Source: Ruminococcaceae bacterium UBA1417 (GTDB lineage Bacteria > Bacillota > Clostridia > Oscillospirales > Acutalibacteraceae). Taken from it: a stretch of 46,277 nt of DNA. A model generated the notes under the pieces. That model did not search any database. It saw nothing but the letters and a program-made list of their open reading frames with translations, and was not told the origin of the DNA. Shown in pieces: positions 8,655-16,564 of this stretch; position 1 is the stretch's first letter; every line of letters starts with the position of its first letter. Both the position numbers and the translations under genes were made by a program. Where the stretch lies: assembly GCA_002305575.1 (NCBI GenBank), contig DBPP01000002.1, positions 76,232 through 122,508 of the forward strand, written 5' to 3'.

Positions 8655-10025
8655 TCAAGCGGCATGCCCGGGCTCCGGTCCGTGCCGGATGACGCGCTTG
8701 ATGGTCAACAAGTAGACAACGATGGAGATAAGTGGTGGGAAAATATCGGAGATCGCCTCGCACCAGAAAATGTTTTCGATTGGCAGAAAGACCGGCAGGA
8801 TAAAGACGCAGGCAAAGAAAACCGCCTTGCGGAAAATGGAAAGCGGCAGCGCGATCTTCACCATACCCATGCCGGTGTAGCCGTCAACAATTTCGTATTG
8901 GAGCGCAAGCGGGAGCAAGCCGAGCGTATAAATGCGGATGAGCCGTGCCGTCATGGCAATGTATTCGGGATTCTGCGTAAAAATGCGTGCGAAGAGCTGC
9001 GGGATACACTGCGCGATGAGCAGCATCACAGCGCAGAAGCCGATGGCCAGCAGAAAAATGGTGCGCTGTGCCTTGAGAATTTTGTCCGGCCGCCGTGCGC
9101 CGAGGTTGTAGCCGAGAACCGTCTGCGTACCCATCGTCAGCCCGCCGAGCGGCATGGTGATCAGCAGCATGAAGCTCTGTACAATCGTGTTGCAGGTGAG
9201 GAGCATGTCGCCGTAGCCCGCGCCGCCGTATTGCTGCAACATCATGTTGAGCGAGATCAGCATGATGTTGTCGAAAAGGATGATGAGAAACGCGCTCATG
9301 CCGATGACTGTGACGCGGCCGATGATTTTCAGGCTGTAGCCGCCAAAGGAAATCGGCACGACGGCGTGGCGGCTGAGCAGAAACCACAGCACGTAGGCGC
9401 AGCTTGCAATCTGTGAAATCACCGTAGCGATGGCCGCGCCGGCCACGCCCATATCCAGAACAAAAATGAAAATCGGGTCGAGCAAAATATTTGTAACGGC
9501 GCCGATCAAAACGGAAAGCATGCCGTTTTTGCTGAAGCCCTGCGTGATGATGAATTGGTTCATGCCGGTCGCCAGTAGCGCGAAAACGGTGCCGAGCAGG
9601 TAGATGGAAAAATACGTTTCGGCATAGGGGTACAGCGCCTCCGATGCGCCGAACGTGATGAGGATTGGCCGGCGGAAGCAGAAGGCTGCAATGGTGACGC
9701 TCACCGAGAGCACCAGCAGGTAAACAAAGCAGTTGGCCACGACGGCGCGGGCTTCGCGCATTTTGCCCTCGCCCAGTTTGATGCTTACGAGCGGCGAGCC
9801 GCCGATGCCGACGAGAAAGGCGAACGAGGAAATGAGCGTGACAATCGGCCCGCATACGCCGACGCCGGCGAGCGCCGTTTCTCCGTAACCGGGGATATTG
9901 CCGATGTACATGCGGTCGACAATGCTGTACAGCACGCTGACAAGCTGCGAAAGCATGGAGGGAATGGCAAGGGAGCAAACAAGTCCCTTGATGTTGTCCG
10001 AGCTGAGATCGGAAATGAGTCGCAT
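8655..10025 (-). CDS. MATE family efflux transporter
   Basis: Protein of 456 residues with twelve predicted membrane segments. The start region SLAIPSMLSQLVSVLYSIVD is typical of MATE pumps. Other typical parts are GIGGSPLVSIKLGEG near residue 72, a GMNQFIITQGFSKNGML segment near 157, and the second-half GTQTVLGYNLGARRPDKI near 300. MATE pumps export drugs or metabolites using a sodium or proton gradient; the substrate is not known. AAGGA lies about 13 bases before ATG 10025. It is co-directional with the rRNA methyltransferase upstream, with a 63-base gap. Confidence 0.94.
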   Translation of the reverse strand: MRLISDLSSDNIKGLVCSLAIPSMLSQLVSVLYSIVDRMYIGNIPGYGETALAGVGVCGPIVTLISSFAFLVGIGGSPLVSIKLGEGKMREARAVVANCFVYLLVLSVSVTIAAFCFRRPILITFGASEALYPYAETYFSIYLLGTVFALLATGMNQFIITQGFSKNGMLSVLIGAVTNILLDPIFIFVLDMGVAGAAIATVISQIASCAYVLWFLLSRHAVVPISFGGYSLKIIGRVTVIGMSAFLIILFDNIMLISLNMMLQQYGGAGYGDMLLTCNTIVQSFMLLITMPLGGLTMGTQTVLGYNLGARRPDKILKAQRTIFLLAIGFCAVMLLIAQCIPQLFARIFTQNPEYIAMTARLIRIYTLGLLPLALQYEIVDGYTGMGMVKIALPLSIFRKAVFFACVFILPVFLPIENIFWCEAISDIFPPLISIVVYLLTIKRVIRHGPEPGHAA

Positions 10026-10088
10026 AGGATAATCACGGTCCTTATTGGCGCGTATGTTCTAAGACCGACGCCTGCAGCGTTCCGGCCT

Positions 10089-11294
10089 TTAAAAAGCGCG
10101 GGAAATTTGGAAGATATAGAATTTCAGGTAGTACGATTCATCGGCGCTCCAGAGAATCGGGTGGTCCGGCGCCTGCGTGCGGAATTCTACCTGTCGCAGA
10201 CGGCAATGTGCGGCGCGCGCAGCCTGACCGATGGTCTGTGCAAACAGCTCGGCGTTCATGTAGTGCGAGCAGGAGCAGGTGGCGAGAAAACCACCGTCGC
10301 GCACGAGCTTCATGCCGCGCAGGTTGATTTCCCGATAGCCTTTGACGGCGTTTTTGATCGAGTTTTTCGATTTCGTAAATGCCGGTGGATCGAGGATTAC
10401 GACGTCAAATTGCCGGCCTTCATTTTCCAGGGCGGGCAGCAGGTCGAAAACATCGGCGCAGCGGAATTCCACGGTGTCGGAAAGGCCGTTCAGCGCGGCA
10501 TTTTCCGCAGCCTGCGCGACGGCCAGTTCAGAGGCGTCCACACCGAGCACGCGCTTCGCGCCCGCAAAACCGGCGTTCAGCGCGAAGGAACCCGTATGCG
10601 TGAAGCAGTCGAGCACCTCGGCGTCTTTGCACAGCCGCTGGATCGCGAGACGGTTGTACTTCTGGTCGAGGAAAAACCCGGTCTTCTGGCCGTCCTTAAC
10701 ATCAACGATGTAGCGCACGCCGTTTTCTATGATTTCGACATCGGTGTCAAATTCCGGCCCAATAAAGCCCTTGACGCGGTCCATACCCTCCTTGAGGCGT
10801 TCCTTCGCGTCGCTGCGCTCGTAGACGCCGCGGATCGAAACGCCGTCTTCAGCGAGCACCTTTTTGAGTAGCGCCAGAATGCGCAGCTTCATTTTGTCTA
10901 TCCCGAGTGCGAGCGACTCCACCACCAGGACGTCCGAAAACTTGTCGATCACGAGACCGGGCAGAAAATCCGCTTCGCCGAAAATCACGCGGCAGGCGCT
11001 GGTGTCCACCGTCCGCTTGCGGTAATTCCACGCGTCGCGCACGCGCTTTTCGAGAAAGTTGTCGTCGATTTCCCGGGCGGCGTCACGCGTCAGCATGCGG
11101 ATGCGGATCTTGGAATTTTGGTTGATGAAACCGCGGCCGAGCGGATAGCCGTTTGCGTCGTGCACTGTGACGACGGCGCCGTTCTTAAAGGTACCGGCGA
11201 TGGAAGCGATTTCGTTGTCGTAAATCCAAAGCCCGCCGGCCTTGAAGCTGCGGCCCTCACCGGGCTTCAGCGTTACAATCGTGTTGTTTTCCAT
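10089..11294 (-). CDS. RlmI-like rRNA (cytosine-C5) methyltransferase
   Basis: Protein of 401 residues with an N-terminal PUA RNA-binding domain (about 1-75), a linker domain, and a C-terminal class I SAM-dependent methyltransferase domain. The SAM loop reads VLDCFTHTGSFAL, the catalytic DPPAFTKSK motif follows near residue 300, and a TCSCSHYM segment provides the cysteines used in m5C chemistry. The E. coli relative RlmI methylates C1962 of 23S rRNA. AGAAAGGAAG lies at the right distance before ATG 11294. The upstream small reading frame overlaps this start by 22 bases. Confidence 0.92.
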   Translation of the reverse strand: MENNTIVTLKPGEGRSFKAGGLWIYDNEIASIAGTFKNGAVVTVHDANGYPLGRGFINQNSKIRIRMLTRDAAREIDDNFLEKRVRDAWNYRKRTVDTSACRVIFGEADFLPGLVIDKFSDVLVVESLALGIDKMKLRILALLKKVLAEDGVSIRGVYERSDAKERLKEGMDRVKGFIGPEFDTDVEIIENGVRYIVDVKDGQKTGFFLDQKYNRLAIQRLCKDAEVLDCFTHTGSFALNAGFAGAKRVLGVDASELAVAQAAENAALNGLSDTVEFRCADVFDLLPALENEGRQFDVVILDPPAFTKSKNSIKNAVKGYREINLRGMKLVRDGGFLATCSCSHYMNAELFAQTIGQAARAAHCRLRQVEFRTQAPDHPILWSADESYYLKFYIFQISRAF

Positions 11295-11535
11295 GTTAAC
11301 TTCCTTTCTATATCATCATCCGCTTTGAAGCCGACGCGGCTCCAAAGCCAGAGCGGTGTGTGCAGGTCGGTTGGCAGCAGGCCGGAGCTCTCCAAAAGCG
11401 CCGACCAGCGGACGACGGCAAGGGCCTGCGCGTTTGCTGGTGCCCAGCTTCCTGCCGTAAGCACGCCGCGTCGTCCGGCCTTGTGGGCCACGAGCAGGCG
11501 CTGTACCCACCCCAATATGGCGTTCGGTCGTTCAT
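11273..11535 (-). pseudogene. Small gene of unknown function interrupted by a one-base frameshift
   Basis: An ATG at 11535 overlaps the stop of the AadA-like gene (ATGA) and is preceded by AAAGGGTAGG, a good ribosome binding site. After eight codons (MNDRTPYW) its frame turns into serine/cysteine/arginine-rich nonsense. The frame one base over reads a convincing protein, including GWVQRLLVAHKAG, SWAPANAQAL and HTPLWLWSRVGF, with G or C at most third codon positions, up to 11273. That frame has no good start of its own. Adding one C in the CCCC run at 11510-11513 would join both parts into an 87-residue protein. I recognise no family; the tail slightly resembles the end of GNAT proteins. Confidence 0.5.
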
Positions 11536-12311
11536 TTGGGCCTACCCTTTCTCTGGCAGTGGATTTCGGCGAGAATATGCCGGCAAAACGCGGCAGCTAG
11601 GTGGCTGTCCGGCTCGAAAGCGGCGCCCGTGCGATAACATGCCAGTGCACCGCGCAACAGCGGCGCGTACAGCGCATCGAGATGCGCGAGCGCCCATGCG
11701 CCGCCTTCCGCCTTGGAGAGCACGCGCTTTTCCCGCACAGCTGCGCATACGCGGCAGAGGTTGAGAATCGTGTAAACCGGGTCATGATGCACGGCCTCAC
11801 AGGCGCCGGCAACGTCGGCTAGAATGCTGTCCAGATAATTTTCCCATGGCACTTCGCCGAAAACCGCTTGCACCGGCGGGCCGCAGAGCACAACCCCTTT
11901 GTGCCGGATGACCGTAAAATGCGCCGCGAGATCGATGTCCGTACCGTGCATGGATGATGCAAAGCCGCGTGGATCGCGCGCATACGCCGCTGTGTGAGCG
12001 TTTGAAAAATGCAGCGCAAACGGCGTGGGGTAGACGAAATGCCGGCAGTGCTCGAGCAGCACCACGCTCATTTCCACGCCTTTGGGCGGCGCGGTGCGGT
12101 TCAAGTGATATATGGCCTCCAGCAGCCGCAGACGGGTCTCCAGTCCTGGTGGCTCGTGGATAACCGCGATGTAGTCGACGTCGCTCTGGCTCGGATTGAA
12201 GCAGCCGAAAGCGATCGACCCGTGTAGATACAGGCCGACGAGATTGTCGCCGAGGATTTCTACGTGTGTTTTTTGAATGGCGTCAAGCAACGCGCACAGT
12301 CGACGATCCAT
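11532..12311 (-). CDS. AadA-like nucleotidyltransferase, ANT(3'')/(9) family
   Basis: Protein of 259 residues, close to the usual length of AadA streptomycin/spectinomycin adenylyltransferases. The N-terminal nucleotidyltransferase motif reads LYLHGSIAFG, with Gly31-Ser32 followed by the metal-binding pair Asp44 and Asp46 in SDVDY. The second half matches the DUF4111 helical domain, including NLCRVCAAVREKRVLSK and GGAWAL. By family it would transfer AMP from ATP to a hydroxyl; resistance activity is not proven. ATG 12311 follows the stop of the upstream GNAT gene by four bases; longer frames up to 12365 would overlap that gene. Its stop overlaps the next start (ATGA). Confidence 0.85.
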   Translation of the reverse strand: MDRRLCALLDAIQKTHVEILGDNLVGLYLHGSIAFGCFNPSQSDVDYIAVIHEPPGLETRLRLLEAIYHLNRTAPPKGVEMSVVLLEHCRHFVYPTPFALHFSNAHTAAYARDPRGFASSMHGTDIDLAAHFTVIRHKGVVLCGPPVQAVFGEVPWENYLDSILADVAGACEAVHHDPVYTILNLCRVCAAVREKRVLSKAEGGAWALAHLDALYAPLLRGALACYRTGAAFEPDSHLAAAFCRHILAEIHCQRKGRPK

Positions 12312-12315
12312 AATG

Positions 12316-12786
12316 CTAGAAAATCCACGCAAATTCAAACTCATGCTGTATGGGAATGTCCTCATTGCCGCGCAGTGGAATGGACGGTTTCAGCTTCCTC
12401 GATTCTGCAATTGCGTCAATATGTACGGCTCTGAGAGAAAATCCAACCCGCTGGTAATACCGGATGGCGTGCAGGTTGTCGTTTGTGGTGATGAGCCAGA
12501 CACAGCTGCACCCATGTGTTTTGGCTGTTTCCAAAACAGCATCGATCAGGGCTTTGCCGATGCCGCAATGTTTCTGTAAACTGTGCAGAACCAAGATCTC
12601 GCACCGCCCGTTTTCTATGGCGTACAAAACGTAGCCGAGCAGGGCGTCACCGTCTGTGGCCATAAATCCTTCGGCGCGGGAAGTATCGTGGATAACGCCG
12701 CGGGTTACAACGAGCGGGCCGCACCATTCTTCCTGAATGTGCCGGTTGATCGCCGGACGAAATCTGTTATTGATCGGCAAAATCAA
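12316..12786 (-). CDS. GNAT family N-acetyltransferase
   Basis: Protein of about 156 residues with the GNAT core: LGYVLYAIENGRCEILVLHS, the acetyl-CoA loop QKHCGIGKALIDAV, and NDNLHAIRYYQRVGF. By family it acetylates an amine using acetyl-CoA; the substrate is unknown. The start is uncertain: TTG 12786 (or GTG 12795) sits just after AAAGGTGA at 12792-12799, while the only upstream ATG, at 12825, lacks a clear ribosome site. It lies four bases before the AadA-like gene. Confidence 0.85.
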   Translation of the reverse strand: MILPINNRFRPAINRHIQEEWCGPLVVTRGVIHDTSRAEGFMATDGDALLGYVLYAIENGRCEILVLHSLQKHCGIGKALIDAVLETAKTHGCSCVWLITTNDNLHAIRYYQRVGFSLRAVHIDAIAESRKLKPSIPLRGNEDIPIQHEFEFAWIF

Positions 12787-12836
12787 AACAATCACCTTTC
12801 TGTGTGGGGGATATCCAGTGTGCACATGGGGCTGCT

Positions 12837-13616
12837 TCAGAAAGAAATGGACTGGTGCTGATTCATAAAGGTTACGGCTTGCTGTAAGGAAAGCCGGTTG
12901 ACGGCTTCGGAAAAACCGTGCCCTTCGTGGGGGAAGACAACCAATTTGGCGTTTTTGTAGTGCGCCGCAGTTTTTTGGGCGCTGGCAAGCGGAACGATTT
13001 CATCCGCGTCTCCCTGAAAAATCAGCACGTCCTTTTGGAAATGCCGAAGATGTGCATATACGTCAAAGTCGTGGATGCTCGTGAAGAAGGTGCGTCCGAG
13101 TCGCATGTTCCACAGCTCGGTCGTTTCGGGAATGTCCGCAAGGCTGGGGTACTTCTTCCGCCAGTCATCGGGGATGCAGAGCGCGGGAAAATACAGGATC
13201 AGCCCGCGGATGCACGCTGTGCGTTCCTCTGCGGCAAGAACGGTGATCATGCCGCCTTGGCTGCCGCCGAACAGCCACAGGTTTTTGTCATCTACAAAAT
13301 CCAGGGAAGAAATCGCGTCAATCACCGTGAGCAAATCGCTTTTTTCCGTGAAAATTGTCATATCCGTCGTTTGTCCACTGCTTTTTGAACGTGTGGACCC
13401 GCCGCGGAAATCGAAGACATAGGCGACGTAGCCGTGTTGTGCGAAATACATGCACTCCGTTTCGTAGTCGGTGTGCGCGCCATTATAGCCGTGGCTCAAA
13501 ATAATGGTGGGGTATTTTTCTGATGTGCCGGGAATATACAGCTTTCCGTAAATGGTCTGATCGCCGTTTGAAAAGCTCATCTCACGGATTTCTACGGTGT
13601 TTGTTTCAGAAGACAT
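12837..13616 (-). CDS. Alpha/beta hydrolase
   Basis: Protein of 259 residues with the serine hydrolase fold. The oxyanion segment ILSHGYNGAHTDY is at 39-51, the nucleophile elbow GGSQGG places Ser119, the acid is Asp205 in GDADEIVPL, and the histidine is His233 in HEGHGF. No signal peptide is seen, so it is cytoplasmic. The fold fits an esterase or acyl-peptide hydrolase; the substrate is unknown. GGGAGG precedes ATG 13616. A longer frame to 13673 would overlap the methyltransferase gene upstream and lacks support. Confidence 0.9.
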   Translation of the reverse strand: MSSETNTVEIREMSFSNGDQTIYGKLYIPGTSEKYPTIILSHGYNGAHTDYETECMYFAQHGYVAYVFDFRGGSTRSKSSGQTTDMTIFTEKSDLLTVIDAISSLDFVDDKNLWLFGGSQGGMITVLAAEERTACIRGLILYFPALCIPDDWRKKYPSLADIPETTELWNMRLGRTFFTSIHDFDVYAHLRHFQKDVLIFQGDADEIVPLASAQKTAAHYKNAKLVVFPHEGHGFSEAVNRLSLQQAVTFMNQHQSISF

Positions 13617-13666
13617 GGTGAAACCTCCCTTGTGTTGTGCATAGGGTTCGGCTGCTCTGTATGGGT

Positions 13667-15052
13667 TCAACACACCGCAGCCTGTCCTTCAATGGTGGAT
13701 TTGGTCAGCCGCACGACGGTCTCCACATGCGCGGTGCCGGGAAACATGTCGGCCGGCGTGACGGTTTCGGTTTTATAGCCGCTTTCCCTGAACAGCTTCA
13801 GGTCGCGCGCCAACGTGGCCGGGTCGCAGGAGACGTAAACGACGCGCTTTGGGCGCATTGCGGCGATGGTTGCGATCAGCGCGCCGTCGCAACCTTTGCG
13901 TGGCGGGTCAATCACAATGACGTCCGGCTTTTCGCCGCGCTCAAAAAGAATGCGCGCGGCTTCAGCCGCATCCGCGCAGAGAAATTCGGCATTCGCTATG
14001 CGGTTGCGTTCGGCGTTGCGCCGTGCGTTTTCGACGGCGGCCGGCACGATCTCCACGCCGATGAGCTTTTTCGCGCTTTTCGCCATCGAAAGGCCAATGG
14101 TGCCCGTGCCGCAGTAGAGGTCCAGCAGCGTCTCCGTGCCGGTCAGTGCGGCGTATTCGGCGGCTTTGCCATACAGCCGCTCGGCCTGTGTGCGGTTTAC
14201 CTGATAGAAGGCGTGCGGCGCGATTTCAAATTCCAGGCCGCAGAGCGTGTCGGTGATTGTGTCTTTGCCCCAGAGTGTACGGCAGGTTTTGCCGAGTACG
14301 ACATTGGTTTTTTCACGGTTGATGTTGAGCAGAACGCCGGTAATTTCCGGTACGGCTTCGCGTAGCAAACGGACCAGAAGTTCTTCTTCGTGCACTGCGC
14401 CGCCGTTGATCACGACGCAGACCAGCATCTCGCGGCTTTTTTCCCCACGGCGCATGTAGAGATGTCGCAGCACGCCGGTATGCGTTGCCTCGTCGTAGAC
14501 GCTTTCGCCGGATGCACTTTGCCACCGGCGAAAGGCCTCGGCGGCACGGTCAAATTCCACGGGCTGCAAAAGACAGGCATGGGTATCGACAATGCGATGG
14601 GAATTGACGGCGAAAAAGCCGAGCTGCAGTGCGCCATCTTTGGCAAGGCCGATGGGCAGCTGGCATTTGTTGCGGTAGCGGCAGCGGCCGGACGCGGCGA
14701 GTATCGGCTCCATTTCAAAATCATGCAGGCCCCCGATGCGCTCCAGTGCGTCGCGCACACGCTGAGCCTTGATTTGCAGTTCCGCCTCGTAGCGGATGTG
14801 CCGGTACACACACCCGCCGCACTGCACGGCAACCGGGCAGTCCGGCTCAATTCGATCGGGCGATGGCGCAAGCAACCGTTCGAGTCGGCCAAACGCATAT
14901 TTCTTCAAAATTTTTACAATGCGCACGGCGCAGCGATCGCCCACAGCGGTGCCGGGGACAAAGACGGCCATGCCCTCATGACGGCAGATGCCGCTGCCCT
15001 CGGCGGTCATGGCGGTGATCTCGGTTTCAAATATGGTGTTTTTTTGGATCAT
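13667..15052 (-). CDS. rlmD: 23S rRNA (uracil-C5) methyltransferase, RlmD/RumA family
   Basis: Protein of 461 residues. It has an N-terminal TRAM RNA-binding domain (about 1-60), then an iron-sulphur cluster site with Cys72, Cys78, Cys81 and Cys160, as in E. coli RlmD. The C-terminal SAM-dependent methyltransferase domain shows LLDLYCGTGTIGLS, DPPRKGCD and the catalytic-cysteine motif YVSCDPATLARDL. It methylates uracil in rRNA; Firmicutes paralogues (RlmCD type) may act on U747 and U1939, so the exact site is open. GGAGG lies before ATG 15052. It heads the minus-strand run that includes the hydrolase and resistance-like genes. Confidence 0.93.
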   Translation of the reverse strand: MIQKNTIFETEITAMTAEGSGICRHEGMAVFVPGTAVGDRCAVRIVKILKKYAFGRLERLLAPSPDRIEPDCPVAVQCGGCVYRHIRYEAELQIKAQRVRDALERIGGLHDFEMEPILAASGRCRYRNKCQLPIGLAKDGALQLGFFAVNSHRIVDTHACLLQPVEFDRAAEAFRRWQSASGESVYDEATHTGVLRHLYMRRGEKSREMLVCVVINGGAVHEEELLVRLLREAVPEITGVLLNINREKTNVVLGKTCRTLWGKDTITDTLCGLEFEIAPHAFYQVNRTQAERLYGKAAEYAALTGTETLLDLYCGTGTIGLSMAKSAKKLIGVEIVPAAVENARRNAERNRIANAEFLCADAAEAARILFERGEKPDVIVIDPPRKGCDGALIATIAAMRPKRVVYVSCDPATLARDLKLFRESGYKTETVTPADMFPGTAHVETVVRLTKSTIEGQAAVC

Positions 15053-15244
15053 GGAAAAAACCTCCGGTGAAACATTTGCGCTTTAAAGGTGAAAAACGCA
15101 GGCTTTGTGCGGAGCATGGCGCAGTCTATTCCCGGTGAAATGTTTCACAGCGCTTGAAGTGTGCAAAACCTATAGTTGAATTGACTAATTTTTTCGGTTG
15201 AAATTTGTGTGAGACAGGCAAAAGGGAGATTGTCTAAAAAAGCA
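15053..15244. other. Intergenic region upstream of rlmD with repeated GTGAAA elements
   Basis: No gene is visible. The sequence CCGGTGAAA occurs twice (from 15064 and from 15132), each followed by an AT-rich triplet and then GCGCTT. The second copy forms the short palindrome GTGAAA-TG-TTTCAC at 15135-15148. These may be regulator sites for rlmD, but I found no convincing -35/-10 pair for rlmD here. Confidence 0.35.
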
Positions 15245-15273
15245 TTGACAATCGATATTCCGGTCGCTATAAT
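15245..15273 (+). promoter_or_regulatory. Consensus sigma-A promoter driving a non-coding transcript
   Basis: TTGACA (15245-15250), 17 bases, TATAAT (15268-15273): a full match to the housekeeping consensus in sequence and spacing. Both neighbouring genes are on the other strand, and only about 110 bases separate the promoter from a strong terminator. Start of transcription is expected near 15280. Confidence 0.8.
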
Positions 15274-15279
15274 AAAAAC

Positions 15280-15388
15280 GTAATCAAGATTAAGTGCTCG
15301 GCGATAAGGATTTATCGCGACTTTTCAATACAACTCCTCCCCAAAAGAGAGCAAAAGGCGAGATTTATTTCTCGCCTTTTGCTCTTTT
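15280..15388 (+). ncRNA. Candidate small regulatory RNA with anti-Shine-Dalgarno segment
   Basis: Bounded by a consensus promoter and an intrinsic terminator, giving an RNA of about 110 nt. The 5' part holds a hairpin with arms GCGATAA (15301-15307) and TTATCGC (15312-15318). A single-stranded segment follows with CTCCTCCCC at 15334-15342, complementary to strong ribosome binding sites (GGGGAGGAG). It ends in a 16-bp perfect terminator stem. There is no ATG; a GTG-initiated frame from 15294 lacks a ribosome site. C-rich unpaired segments of this kind are how RsaE/RoxS-type Firmicutes sRNAs bind mRNAs. The targets and the family are unknown to me. Confidence 0.6.
15348..15388. terminator. Strong terminator of the candidate sRNA, possibly bidirectional
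   Basis: Arms 15348-15363 and 15370-15385 pair over 16 bases without mismatch around the loop TTTATT, followed by TTTT and a C on the plus strand. Read on the minus strand the stem is followed by CTTTTGGGG, so it may also end the transcript of the dehydrogenase gene that stops at 15431. Confidence 0.85.
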
Positions 15389-15430
15389 CTGCGTAAAAAA
15401 CAGAGGGCGAAAACGGTGCGATGGACCGGG

Positions 15431-16381
15431 TCAGGAAACGACGTTGACCGGGTGTCCTTCGAGAAACGCGCGCAGATTGTTCGCGACGGTTTGGATCAGG
15501 CGCAGCCGTGCGTCGCGTGAGGCCCAGGCGATGTGCGGCGTCAGCACGCAGTTTCTGGCGGTGAGCAGCGGGTGGTCCGGGCGCGGCGGTTCTTCCACCA
15601 TCACGTCGAGCCCCGCGCCGGCGATTTGCCCGCGGTTCAGCGCGTCGGCAAGGGCGATTTCGTCCACAAGCGCGCCGCGCGCGGTATTGAGCAACAGGGC
15701 GGTCGGTTTCATATGCGCGAGCACGTCGGCGCTGACCATGCCGCGCGTTTCATCGTTCAGCGGGCAGTGCAGGGAAACGACATCTGCCGTTGCAAACAGC
15801 GTTTCAAAATCACACCAGGTGTAGCCGGCGGGCAGTTCGCGCCGTGTGCGGCTGTAAACGAGCACGCGCATGCCGAGCGTGCGGCCAAGCTGTGCAACGG
15901 TGCGGCCGATGTGGCCAAAGCCGACGATGCCGAGCGCCTTGCCGGAGAGCTCGAGAATCGGCAGGGTGGTGTGCGTCGCGCGGATGGCGTCGTTCCATCC
16001 GCCAGCGCGCGTCGTATCGCTCAGCGTCTGCACATGGTTGCACAGATGAAGCAGCAGTGCGAAGGTGAGCTGCGCGACCGTTTCGACGCAATATAGCGGC
16101 ACATTGCACACGACGATTCCCTTTTCGCGCGCCGCCCGCACGTCAATCGTATTAAAGCCGGTCGCAAGCGTGCCAATGTAGCGCAGTTTCGGCAGTGCGT
16201 CCAGCACCGCGCGGCTGAGGACAATCCGGTTCACAAGGATGGCGTCGGCGTCCTTCGCACGCTCGACGACGTTTGCGGCCGGCGTTTCACCGTATACGGT
16301 GACGTCGCCGAGTGCTTCGAGCGGTGCCCAGGAAACGTCTCCGGGATTGGTTGTTCCGCCATCCAGAACGACAATGTTCAT
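15431..16381 (-). CDS. D-2-hydroxyacid dehydrogenase (glycerate dehydrogenase-like)
   Basis: Protein of 316 residues of the D-isomer-specific 2-hydroxyacid dehydrogenase family. The NAD-binding loop GFGHIG is at 154-159, and the catalytic residues Arg235 (NTARGALVDE), Glu264 (MVEEPP) and His283 (TPHIAW) are all present. Length and sequence style fit glycerate dehydrogenase/hydroxypyruvate reductase (HprA), but other 2-ketoacids are possible. ATG 16381 is chosen because GGGAGG precedes it; the longer frame to 16444 would run through the promoter at 16416-16444. Confidence 0.9.
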   Translation of the reverse strand: MNIVVLDGGTTNPGDVSWAPLEALGDVTVYGETPAANVVERAKDADAILVNRIVLSRAVLDALPKLRYIGTLATGFNTIDVRAAREKGIVVCNVPLYCVETVAQLTFALLLHLCNHVQTLSDTTRAGGWNDAIRATHTTLPILELSGKALGIVGFGHIGRTVAQLGRTLGMRVLVYSRTRRELPAGYTWCDFETLFATADVVSLHCPLNDETRGMVSADVLAHMKPTALLLNTARGALVDEIALADALNRGQIAGAGLDVMVEEPPRPDHPLLTARNCVLTPHIAWASRDARLRLIQTVANNLRAFLEGHPVNVVS

Positions 16382-16415
16382 CTTGTAGCCTCCCTGTGTT
16401 AAAATCCAATTACAT

Positions 16416-16444
16416 AGTATACCGTATCCATCCGACAGTTTCAA
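16416..16444 (-). promoter_or_regulatory. Promoter of the D-2-hydroxyacid dehydrogenase gene
   Basis: On the minus strand: TTGAAA (16444-16439), 17 bases, TATACT (16421-16416). The expected transcript starts about 25-30 bases before the start codon at 16381. It diverges from the promoter at 16500-16528. Confidence 0.7.
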
Positions 16445-16499
16445 TGCCCAATTTCGCGGGAAAGCCGGATTTTTACGCCGGCCGCTGTGTGCGGAAATC

Positions 16500-16528
16500 T
16501 TTACAATTGCCGACTACATTGGTATAAT
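16500..16528 (+). promoter_or_regulatory. Promoter of the PF06541 gene
   Basis: TTTACA (16500-16505), 17 bases, TATAAT (16523-16528). It gives a short leader before the GGGGGG ribosome site at 16551-16556 and the TTG start at 16565. Confidence 0.75.
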
Positions 16529-16564
16529 CAGTACAAATTGTTTTGTTTTCGGGGGGCACGGAAC

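Noticed and set aside
15294..15824. A GTG-initiated frame through the candidate sRNA and antisense to the dehydrogenase gene
   Set aside because: No ribosome binding site, crosses a strong terminator, and its continuation is a shadow of the dehydrogenase gene.
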